A program made the translations under genes and the position numbers. 64,000 nt of DNA from Sipunculus nudus (taxonomy: Eukaryota; Annelida; Sipuncula; Golfingiida; Sipunculidae). The stretch spans positions 71,780,926-71,844,925 of the forward strand of contig CM049309.1 in the NCBI GenBank assembly GCA_026874595.1. The letters are read 5' to 3'. Shown here piece by piece: positions 1 through 9,340 of this stretch; the first letter of the stretch is position 1; each line of letters opens with the position of its first letter. The notes beneath the pieces are model-generated. The model was given only the letters and a program-made list of their open reading frames with translations, was not told the DNA's origin and searched no databases.

Positions 1-545
1 AATACGGGTATGTAGATTTAAGGACACAATGATCAAGTAATTTCTTATCCCTACTCAACGAACTTGACACACACTTGAGGCCGCTCCTAGTTTTAGCATT
101 TAGAATGTGCACAATTTATTTGCACAAAGCCTGTCCATGCCATTAGTGCAGAAAGCTGATCAGAAACTCATAAAGGACAGGCCCTGCGAGATCAATTTCA
201 TTGCTAACATTTTCATATGAGAAGCAGGCCACCGAAATTCTGAGCATATTTGTATTTTTTTTAGTGAGGCCATCATGTTTAAACTGATATCCACTGAAGA
301 TCTGCAGACTTGTTAGGTGACACTTTGTATTTTCCCAAGGTTTCTTTCATTTCCAAAGTATTAACCCACCATGTTATATCCAGGGGGTGCCACCCTAGAA
401 AATCCATGGGGGGCGCACAATTACGGTGGGGGTGCTCATTACGTCAATTACAGTAAATAATATTAAACAAGGACTGAGCAATGAATAAAATCAGGAGCAA
501 TTTCAGCATTGAAATTCAAGATATTGCTGGAATAAAGGAACTCAC
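1..545 (-). other. NFI intron downstream of the DNA-binding-domain exon (partial)
   Basis: Sequence following the GTGAGT donor, with no coding similarity to the next NFI exons. Positions 370-455 hold a small GC-rich patch (GGGGGTGCCACCCTAG and GGGGGGCGCAC) resembling the ends of the GGCGGCACC-type repeat seen at 63.04 and 63.77 kb. Confidence 0.6.
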
Positions 546-921
546 CATAGCTGTGGATGAAATTTGCTAAGTACAAATCCAGCTCTCTCACAGACACGCT
601 GATATGGTGTGGATTCACACAAAGACTTGGATGTGAACATTCAGGAGATTTCTCCAGCCTCTCGCCATCTGTGCTCTCCAGCGGGATCGCTTTAAACAGG
701 ATGACCATCACTAGGTCAAGCCGCCATACTTTATCAGCCTGCCGCAGACAATCGATGCGCCGCATCTTGCCCTTCTGATCAGGGTTGCTCAGTACGCACG
801 TTGGCGCACGTTTACCGGTGATACTGAGTACAAAGTCTTCTCGATACTCCTGTGTGATGTCTTTTCGTAACTTTGCCAGCAGTCTCGATGCCCACTTTTG
901 TTTAACTTCAGGTTTCTCATT
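546..921 (-). CDS. NFI: Nuclear Factor I exon, C-terminal part of DNA-binding domain
   Basis: This exon encodes 125 residues plus one base, from [20 protein letters not shown] through [20 protein letters not shown] and [19 protein letters not shown] to [13 protein letters not shown]. It is near-identical to NFI proteins of other animals. The fold is known to be related to the SMAD MH1 domain. The zinc-ligand set expected from that homology is present: Cys42 (TCVLS), Cys95 and Cys101 (PECSHPSLC) and a His of NPHH at 105-106. The redox-sensitive Cys of IDCLRQ (Cys58) is also kept. The acceptor is TTCTTCCAG before AATGAG and the donor is CTATG/GTGAGT, leaving phase 1. It joins the exon at 7644-7799 in frame (LQ/NEKPEV). 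The following exons (activation domain) lie beyond position 1. No defect is seen. Confidence 0.96.
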
Positions 922-924
922 CTG

Positions 925-2048
925 GAAGAATAGTATTTTTTAAAAGAAAATGTTTCAAAGAACACAGAGTAGAGATGTTAATTTGTTTAACACAGAAAAT
1001 AAATACTTTATCATTGAGGAAAATATAATAAAATAAACTAATATGGAATATAAACTTCTGTTTAATTTTGCTTTTCTCAAAGTGAAACAAATAATTTCAA
1101 TTTCAACAATAAAAGAATTATAATTACCACTGATAGGTTTAATATTCCCTCACTTTTCACTGATTTCTTTAGATGACTTTTTCTCATATTGTTCAAATTT
1201 TTTGTGTGAATGTAGAGATGGATTCTTAATTAAAGTTCTTAATTTAAAGAGTTAACAAATCTATTGCCCATCAAAAATAACTGACATGCAGATAATACGT
1301 TCGACAGCTATGGAATACTAAAGATAATACCCAGAAAAAATGGTCACATGCTAGGATGTAATACAAATACAAGCAGTTATCTCCAGCATAAATTTCATAA
1401 TATGTATATATTATGTTAGCACTCTCACATATATATATATATATTCTTAAGAGGTAAACAGAAAAATCAGCATTTGTGAATCAACTACTGTGCAATTCAC
1501 ACATGACCGACAGGTTATTGCTAATTAACTCAAATAGTAATTCAAGAACTATCACATGGCATCAGCCTTAGCAATTTACAAACAGTCAGTATACTCAAGT
1601 CTGGGCTAGATCTTGGAAAATATATCATTCTGGCAGCACCAAACTTTTCTCAAGAGGATGGCATGACTGTACTGCTTTCAGACAACATGCCTTCACAGGA
1701 ACCTCCCCAGGTTGACAGGGTCACAAGGGTCGGGAGAGTATAAAAATGACTCACTTGAAAACATCCCTACTCGCTTTGCTCATGGCCATGCTTTTCACAC
1801 ATCCATCAAGACCTGTCAATCTCTTTTTAGTTGGCACTTTTTCCCAGCTGATTCCCCACACCTCATCCCTGTATATCTGACGCTATTCTATGTTAATATT
1901 GGATGAGTGAAACTATCCAGGGGACAGGCCTATCATGATACAACCTCACATACCAGATGGTGTGAAGACTAAAACACTCGCTGGTAGAAATCCAGATCTC
2001 CATTTTAGAAATCCACATCTCCATTTACTACCCACTTTACCTCCTCTT
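925..2048. other. AT-rich intronic sequence, no gene seen
   Basis: Short (AT)n at about 1428-1444. A moderately GC-balanced stretch at 1620-1900 has no coding similarity. Nothing else is recognised. Confidence 0.5.
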
Positions 2049-2890
2049 GAAGAGGCTTATTCCCATATCGTATGTCTATTAACTAAAGATAATCCCTTTA
2101 ACCCTTTGTAAAAATAGGCAAGAAAACACTAATGCAACTGCACACAGGCTGTTTGTGTTGTTTATACCCATGTGTTTATAACATGTGGGGCCCCACCAAA
2201 AAAATCCAAACACATTAAACAAGAAGAACATCTAGCAGCAAGTAAGACGAACTTGACTTTTGCAAAAGGCCTTTTGCAACTACTGACCATCATCAGGAAC
2301 TCCTACATATGTGCAACAAGCCACCTCAAGTTACACAGTTTTCTGATGTTTAACACTGCTGTGTTTACTAACAGCTGTAGATAAACAAGCTCATACATCT
2401 GTTGACAACAGAACTTTAATTTATAAGAACTTTTCCTGACAGGAATTGCCTCGAGTTCTTAGATATGTACCCAGAGTTAAGTTGCGTGTACACTTATGCG
2501 GTACGGGTACGGATACGGATGCGGATGCATGGCGTTTTTAATCGCGCATATAGAATAAAGGAGTGTGTCCACTTATGGGGTGCGGTATGCATGCGACGTG
2601 CAGAAACTGATACATTTTTCGAAAACCGGACCATGTAGCCGTGGGTACGGAAACGCATGCAGAAACATGCCATTTTGTAGAGGTTAAAGAGAGTGAAAGA
2701 CCTAAAATGGCACTGAAAAACGTATCTAATGGACACACACATACAAAATATCAGCATACGTATCTGCACCGCACACGCACGGCATCCGTACAAGTGGACA
2801 CGCGGCTTAAGCCAGAAATGGCATACATTCTATAGAAAAGGTAGAGAAATAGCTGGCTTTAAACAAAACTTTCAGCCTTTAATCATGGTA
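2049..2890 (+). repeat. Dispersed repeat family R1, copy 1 (interrupted by a MITE)
   Basis: It shares, in order, TATTAACTAAAGATAATCCC, a GGCTGTTTGTG(T)TGTTTATA block, TCCAAACACA, a TTTGCAAAAGGCC palindrome, TGTTTACTAACAGCT and a GCCAGAAAT...CTATAGAAAAGGTAG tail with copies at 8908-9340 and 51111-51530 and, inverted, at 3352-3745. The copy is split by an insertion at 2477-2810. No ORF or tRNA-like head is seen, so its class is unknown. Confidence 0.75.
2481..2806. mobile_element. 326-bp MITE with TTAA target duplication
   Basis: The ends are imperfect inverted repeats (left GCGTGTACACTTATGCGG; right, reverse-complemented, GCGTGTCCACTTGTACGG) flanked by TTAA at 2477-2480 and 2807-2810. The other copies of the host repeat read GAGTAAGCCAG without the insert, confirming insertion. 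An inner copy of the terminal motif (GTGTCCACTTATGGGGTGCGG-like) starts near 2567. TTAA duplication fits piggyBac-type elements; it is too short to encode a transposase and is non-autonomous. Confidence 0.8.
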
Positions 2891-3351
2891 CCACTGAGGG
2901 AGGGCTGTAACAATCTCCCAGTGAGTATCAATATTTGTGTGAAATATCCTATCAGTATCACCAGATATCTCTGTATTAATATTCACACTGACTGCTGGTA
3001 TTTTTACAATCCTAAGGGAATTCCTGTCACCCCTGTTTAATCAATACATAAGCCATGTCAGGTGAAAAATCATTGGCCAGAAATTAGTTAAATAGCAGCT
3101 GAATGGCTGACTGTTTGGAAATAATTAAATTTTATTTACAGTTTGGAAATAAATTTGAAGAGGAAAGAATTTGTATAGGAATAAGGATGAACATAAAAAA
3201 AAACATGTCATATATTTTGACAATTTAAGTTTGGCAGAAGAACTTGTTTGTCTGACTTGTAACGGTAACCCAATTTGTCTGGTAGCTGGAAAGTTGATCG
3301 TTTGGCAGGAAGCCTTATCCAAAGGTGTCTGGTACACGGTCTTAAAAGAAA

Positions 3352-3745
3352 GCTATTGACCTACCTTTTCTATAGCATTAATGGTATTCCTGGCTTACTC
3401 TACACAAATATTACTGAACTAGAAGTACTTCCTGTTGAGAAAAGTTCTTGTGACACCTCTGTGACAGATGTATGACTCTATGAGCTTGTTTATCTACAAG
3501 CTTTTAGTAAACAAAGCAATGCTGACAAACAGATAAACCATGTTTCCTAAGGTGTTTGGTTAAACGTCATGCAAAAGGTAAAAGGGGACAAGTTGCAAAA
3601 TGCCCTTTGCAAAACTTTGGTCCATTGGACTTGCAGCAAAATGTCCAGATGGATTGTTCTGTGCCCCCACATGTTATAAACAAGTGACTATAAACATAAC
3701 AAACAGCCTGAGTGTGATCGGATCAGAGTTTTCTGGTCTATCACT
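3352..3745 (-). repeat. Dispersed repeat family R1, copy 2 (inverted)
   Basis: Read on the minus strand it runs from GGCTGTTTGTTATGTTTATA through TTTATAACATGTGGG, TTGTTTACTAAAAGCT and GTAGATAAACAAGCTCATA to GAGTAAGCCAGGAAT. It is thus an inverted copy of the repeat at 2049-2890, about 0.5 kb away, and lacks the MITE. Confidence 0.7.
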
Positions 3746-3914
3746 GTAAGCACGTGACGGGATTTTCTGTAGTTAAAAGAAATATAAGAACGGGCATCTT
3801 TAATAAATGTACAAATGTACAAGTTTAAAATGAAAGACCAGAGAAAGGCTGGTTATTGATAATGATAAGTAAAGTTTAGCTGAAACAGTCTTTCTTTTTT
3901 TTTTCTCCTAAAAA

Positions 3915-4025
3915 TATTTTTTTTGGTGGAGGTAACCGCCTCCATTTTTTAATGCTAACTTAACTTTGTATATATGTACATCTGCAGAATACAATTCTGG
4001 TTTTTGGACTATGTGACAGGGCAGT
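3915..4025 (+). repeat. Dispersed repeat with small GGAGG/CCTCC hairpin, copy 1
   Basis: TGGAGG at 3927 and CCTCCA at 3939 form a small hairpin in a T-rich context, followed by TTTTTTAATGC and CTGCAGAATACAATTCTGG. A related copy lies at 58207-58320. Confidence 0.45.
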
Positions 4026-4029
4026 ATCA

Positions 4030-4302
4030 CACCCTTCCTCTCATTTTATATCATGGCGTTAACCAGGTCTGGTGACTACTGCACCTATGGGCCCTGGGTG
4101 CGTATTTGTCCCCACTGCTGGATCATACCACCGAGGAACCCACAAAAGGTGCACTTGTTTGGGAGTGAAACACAGCCGTGGGGCACGACCTTCCAATTAA
4201 GCCTAAAGAGCGTTCACCCTGGGTGGGGACCAACCGCCTCGGCTGAGATTTAAACTCACGATATCCCGGTTTGCGTTTTGTGCTCTACCCTGAGCCACAG
4301 TC
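4030..4302 (-). mobile_element. tRNA-derived SINE
   Basis: The right end, read on the minus strand, starts CTGTGGCTCAGGGTAGAGC (D-arm/A-box type). A B-box-like GAGTTTAAATCTC follows at 4257-4245, then a GC-rich body to about 4030. The spacing and order are those of a tRNA-derived SINE head. It is degenerate and not a functional tRNA gene. Confidence 0.6.
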
Positions 4303-6975
4303 TTCTGTACAAGAAATTCATTGAAAATATTAATTACTTCATCATATTACCAAAATGAACACAGGTACGACAACAATAAAATGTAAATGCCATACAGTAA
4401 AGCCTATCATTTTTATGACATCCCCGGTATGACCAGCTTCAAAAGATACCGATTTTGTGTTCTTTTGAAAGTAAATATCACATTGATAAGAAAACTGGCA
4501 TTTAAGAATACTCCTGGTATAAGGATTAAATCTAATCTATGTACTATATTGGGCTACGAGTTTCCTGCCATAATTTACTAGGAAACTGAAAAAAGAAACC
4601 ACAAGGGATTATCTGGATTTCATCTTATGCTTTGCCTGTAACATACTGAGTGTTCATACATGTCATAATGCCCAATTACATTATAATCATTATCCATTTA
4701 GAACTTCCAGTAACCTTCCTCATTCCAATGAGTCTGAGACAGCTCAGTATGACAAAAACATGAAAAACACTATTAAAACTTTCAGTCTAGTTAAAGTCAC
4801 CTATGGATAATCATGAAGAGACTTCTAATATCCAAAGTTTTCATATCTTTATTTCGGTTAAAAACTACTTTGACTTGGAAAATACTTCGACTTCTTTTCA
4901 CATATAATATATTTGACTTCTTTTCACATATAATATTTTTTTTTATTTGCATGATGACAATTTTTATCAATATTAAAACTGTTTGTATGTCACAATAAGC
5001 ATGTGTTTTTCATCAACAACAATGTGTGAATCAACAACAAATAAAAGACCCAACACTATATATTCCCCCCCCCCCCCCCGGGGTAAAATCTCTAGGGCAC
5101 AAGCAGATAATCTGCAAAATTTTTTTAAGCTTCAACAGGACTCGAAACATGTCACTTTTGAAGCAGACCAGGCCATGAATGCCATAGTTTACTAGCTAGT
5201 CTAGCAATTTTACAGGGGCATAATGTCTGGTATTTATATTTTTGAAACACCTGCTGACTGAGCATCACTGGCTATACCTTCTGCAGAGTTCAATGCAACA
5301 AAGGCTTTTCCATCATTGGTATTATACAGAAAATATATGAGAGGAAACACAAATCATTTTAGTTCCATCTATATTAACTAGCTGTAGGCACTGGTTGTAA
5401 AATCATTTTCGTTGATTGAAAGATAAAAACAACTCATGTTGGATTATTAATTGATTATTTTTGGTACCTTCTATATTACAGTGAAATTTACGGTATAGAG
5501 AATTATACCTAAAATAAAAAACAACTAAATTACGTCTGACTTCTATATTACCCAAAAAAGGCAGGTATTAGTTGCACAACATTTCATCTAAATGCTGTCC
5601 AATATTTTGTAACCCTTCTATCTTATACCCTTGACAGAATTAGAATATTTTATCCAGATAATATAAATTCTTTGGATGTGTATAATTTTTGATTGATTAT
5701 GCAAAATTGCAATCAAATCAATTTTGAAATTTAAAACTGAATGAATGAAGGAAAAATTTTGGTTAGAATTAAACAGAAAAAGATTGTGCACTTAACTAGC
5801 TGCATGGTGCCTGTGTTATGACAACTGTGTCTAAAATCCTTATCTTAACTATGAGTTTTAGAAAGAAAAGTATTTAATCAGAAACAAGGATGGAAAGGTA
5901 TATGAGAATACGTAGGTATTTTTCCCCTGATAAAAAAGTTCAATACGTTTTAATCAAAGAGTATAGAATGGTGAAACTTCATTACTTAAAGATTACAATC
6001 TTCTTCATCCAAGTGATGCAGATAAATCCCTTAAGGTTAATGAAATTCATCAGATTCCTCTTCACTTGAGAACACGCATGCTACCAACAGCTATGAGTCA
6101 GTGTGGTCCAAGCATTCAATAATAAAAGCCTTTGTGGCTGACTTTGGTTTCTGATATCATGCAATACAACCACAGGGCCCCCCCAAGTGATACCAATTAA
6201 TCAAGGCAGTCAACCTGAATTAAGTGTACAGTATTGTGAGAATTCATAAGACACCCCAGGACACATTTGAATGCCTCATTTCGGGTCAGGGTAGGTGGGT
6301 ATGAACATCATGTGCGTAATATCTCCTTAGCAGTACCCTTTGAAACTAAAACCCTAGGGAAGCAGCACTGTAATTATCACAACCAAGCTTTCTGGCTCAT
6401 GAAAATTTGATGGATACACCCAGAGAAAAAAAGTTTTCTCTGTGGGCAACAGGATTTTTGTTCGAAGATAATAAAATACAAATCTCATCTGAACTCATCA
6501 GCTGATGAACAAATAAGGTAAAAAACTTACCTAGATCTGGTAAGTTTGTAAGTTCCTGCATTTTTAATAAATAACATATCTGGATTCTAACGAACAAAGT
6601 ATGTTGTGAAGACTAGGAATTACATTTTTAATGATAATAAAAGTAATTACCTATGCACCCATTAACCTGCAGGTCTCTGTTATTAACTAAAATGTCATGT
6701 ACGGCTCCTAAAAGTAAACTTGTTTCATCACGCTTCAGGTACCAATCACTAATTAATAGTGAAGACATTGCCACGGAATATGACTGTGATTGACTCACTC
6801 AAACAGTTGTCAGACTACAGAAAAGTTTGTTCAATCATGTCAACAGAATGTTCACTATAACAAGCTTTCCCAAGAATTGCCTGTGCAGGATCCCCAGCAT
6901 TTCATGAAAACACAATACCCTGATTATAAACAGAGCTCTCCCTGATGATCTTTCAAATTTTTCACCGATTGCAAT
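4303..6975. other. AT-rich intronic sequence, no gene seen
   Basis: It includes a 25-bp tandem duplication (TTTGACTTCTTTTCACATAT) around 4888-4936 and a C15G4 tract at 5065-5083. Otherwise it is non-repetitive AT-rich DNA without coding similarity. Confidence 0.5.
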
Positions 6976-6977
6976 GT

Positions 6978-7420
6978 AAAAAGTCTGCATGACAGCAGTT
7001 ACAAGAAAATTTAAATTCTGTATGACAGTAACTGCAAGAAGGTTAAAGGTCTGCATGACAGTAACTGCAATGAGGTAAAATGTCAGCATAACAAAACCTG
7101 CAGGGAGGTTAAATGTCTGCATGAAAGTAACTGCAGGGAGGTTAAATGTCTGCATGAAAGTAACTGCAGGGAGGTTAAATGTCTGCATAACTTAAACTGC
7201 AGGGAGGTTAAATGCCTGCATGACAGAAACTGCAAGAGGTTGAATGTCTGGAAAAAAGCAGCTGCAGGAAGTTTCTGTCTGCAGAGAGGTCACGTCTGAA
7301 TGACAAAAGCTGTTGGGAAGTTATGATAGAATGAGGTAATTAACTGACAGGAGGCTGCATCTGCATGACAGCAACTGAATGAGGGTTGAATGTTGGTATG
7401 AAAGCAACTGTCGGGGAGTA
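6978..7420. repeat. 33-bp minisatellite
   Basis: About ten to thirteen units of the type GTTAAATGTCTGCATGAAAG + TAACTGCAGGGAG. The central units (7100-7200) are almost identical and both flanks are increasingly degenerate. The period is a multiple of three, so it yields an accidental 11-residue repeated ORF (MQTFNLPAVTF) on the minus strand, which I do not consider a gene. It lies in the NFI intron, ending about 220 bp from the upstream NFI exon. Confidence 0.85.
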
Positions 7421-7643
7421 ATGTTTGTGATGGTATGAGGCTATTACTGAGAGTAACATTAGGGAAGTCATGTCTGATATATCCAACTAAAATTGAATGT
7501 GGTGATGAGAACCAAACCCTCCAACACACACCAAAACAGCACAATTACAAACCATTCTTCAAATCAGGGATTTCATTTCAGGGATTTTTTGTCAAAGAGA
7601 AAGGACCCTGATCTGCTGACAGCTTTGAGATTGGCGGACTAAC

Positions 7644-7799
7644 CTGTAGTTCCTCCTTCACCCGCCTTTCATCATCCATGGACATGCGTTTCTCATGTTT
7701 TTTGTAGTATTTGCGCTTGGCTGCTTGCAGGTTGAACCATGTGTAAGAGAAAGCCTTGACATGGGGAAGCAGCGCCTCAATGAATGGGTGGAACTCATC
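7644..7799 (-). CDS. NFI: Nuclear Factor I exon, N-terminal part of DNA-binding domain
   Basis: This exon encodes 52 residues starting [14 protein letters not shown] and continuing through [17 protein letters not shown] to KEELQ, the opening of the NFI (CTF) DNA-binding domain, a nuclear sequence-specific factor that binds TTGGC(N5)GCCAA as a dimer. The basic stretch [11 protein letters not shown] (residues 28-38) is the typical positively charged segment. On the minus strand the acceptor reads TATCTTTGCAG before GATGAG and the donor reads CTACAG/GTTAGT. The exon is 156 nt, phase 0 on both sides. In vertebrates an exon ending in a Q codon (CLTQ) is spliced directly to DEFHPF; here that preceding exon is not within the adjoining few kb and is not identified with confidence. 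There is no stop, frameshift or missing residue, so it looks functional. Confidence 0.94.
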
Positions 7800-8907
7800 C
7801 TGCAAAGATATATGATTAAGCTAATAATAATATGATCTGTCATGGTCTCCTGTTGATAGAAAATACAGGTATACCTGTAGTTAATCATCTCCTGTTAACA
7901 TGTAATAGGACAGGCAATGTTCCCCTGTTTCAATGAACTGCATAGTGCATACTCTCCTGAAAGGCAATAATCTAATGTTAACATACAATGTGACAGGCCA
8001 TACTCTCCTGTTTATTAAAATATAAATTCTACTAAAAGGCAATGGTCTGCTGTTAGCGTCAAGGACCAATAAAAAGCATACTGAAAAGCCATGTCCTGAT
8101 ATCACATACAGATAATTCAAAACGGGAATGATCTGCTGTCTACAAGAGGAACAAATTATTCTGGAAGGCATTAAATTACTTAATGCACATTTACTATACT
8201 TCTTCTATAACAAAAAATTCAATTGTATGCAATGATTCTGTAGATACCTGTCCTCATATATAACTTCATAAGTAAAGTATTTAAACAAACAGGTTCCCCA
8301 AACCACTCCACCAGGGTCCTAAACCTATGGTCAACAGTAAATGTTCTAGATCATACCAATACAAAATGTGCTTTCTGGTTTCGCTCATCAGAAAACCAGA
8401 AAATTATAGAAGTGCAGGGAACACACTTATTTTTTCATTATTAGTCAATTATTTGTTGAAATCAGGAGAAAGTGTTAAGATTGATATTTGTCAGAGACCA
8501 ATGAAGTTCTCCAACACTAATACCCATCTTGTAACATCCACCCTGAGTTTAAGTTAAAAACATAGAATATTAAAATATGACTAAGTATCTGATCATGAAT
8601 GGCTAACATTTACTAAGTTCACGCAAGAAATATTTCCAGAGGTTCAACAGGTCATGCCAGACAAAACACAATGCCAATAGAGTTTTAAGCTGGTCACCTT
8701 TGACCTCGGGTGTATGAAGCTGTCCCTATTATAAAGCAACATTGTCCTAAACCTGAACTAACAAATATTTTCTATATATAGTAAACACTGTCACATCACA
8801 TATATTACATCACTATCTTACTGTACCATATAATGTCAGGTTATAATATCACTTTCATCTAAATTAAGACAGTGGTTGTGTTGTGTACATCGCTAACCAG
8901 TTTGTAT
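7800..8907. other. Intronic sequence upstream of the NFI exon
   Basis: 7840-8180 contains recurring TCTCCTGTT, AGGCAAT(G/A) and GTTAACAT(A/G) phrases, suggesting a decayed tandem repeat. The rest is AT-rich with no gene seen. Confidence 0.4.
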
Positions 8908-9340
8908 TAAAGGGGCCTATTCTGATATTTGTTGTCTATTAACTAAAGATAATCCCTTGAATCTTTTATATATGGGGGGGGGGGGGGGGGGGGAGGTGAT
9001 CCCATTGCACAACTGTATAACAGGTGGGGAGCCCGCACCAATAATCCAAACACACTCTGGTGGGAAGTCAGATGGACTAAAGTTATGCAAGGGGCTATTG
9101 CAACTAGTAAGGTACAACATCTGCACATATGCAACCAACTTCCTTAGGTTATATGGCTTTTCTGTTTGTCAACATTGCATTGTTTACTAACAGCTTGCAG
9201 CTGAATTAGCGCATACATCCACCACATAGGAACTTTTTCTTAAAAGGAACTACTCAGAGTTCATTAATATGTACGCAGAGTAAGCCAGAAATCACATAAA
9301 TTCTACAGAAAAGGCAGATGAATGGCTGGCTTTAGGGTTT
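8908..9340 (+). repeat. Dispersed repeat family R1, copy 3
   Basis: Starts TTAAAGGGGCCTATTCTGAT, contains TATTAACTAAAGATAATCCC, a G20 tract at 8974-8993, AATCCAAACACA, TTTACTAACAGCTTGCAG and GAGTAAGCCAGAAATCA. It has the empty site for the MITE found in copy 1. Confidence 0.75.

Larger units (their letters stand above)
922..7643 (-). other. NFI intron splitting the DNA-binding domain
   Basis: This 6,722-nt intron is bounded by GTTAGT at 7643-7638 and CAG at 924-922 on the minus strand, phase 0. It interrupts the domain between LQ and NEKPEV, a position that is exonic in the single 532-bp vertebrate exon. It contains the repeat pair at 2.05-3.75 kb, a TTAA MITE, a tRNA-derived SINE and a 33-bp minisatellite. 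No further exon is visible inside it. Confidence 0.9.

Noticed and set aside
5065-5083. CRISPR or other prokaryotic features
   Set aside because: The window is eukaryotic; all direct repeats seen are micro- or minisatellites or transposon arrays without spacer structure.
6835-7188. 117-residue ORF with an 11-residue repeat (MQTFNLPAVTF)
   Set aside because: By-product of the 33-bp minisatellite, since 33 is divisible by three.
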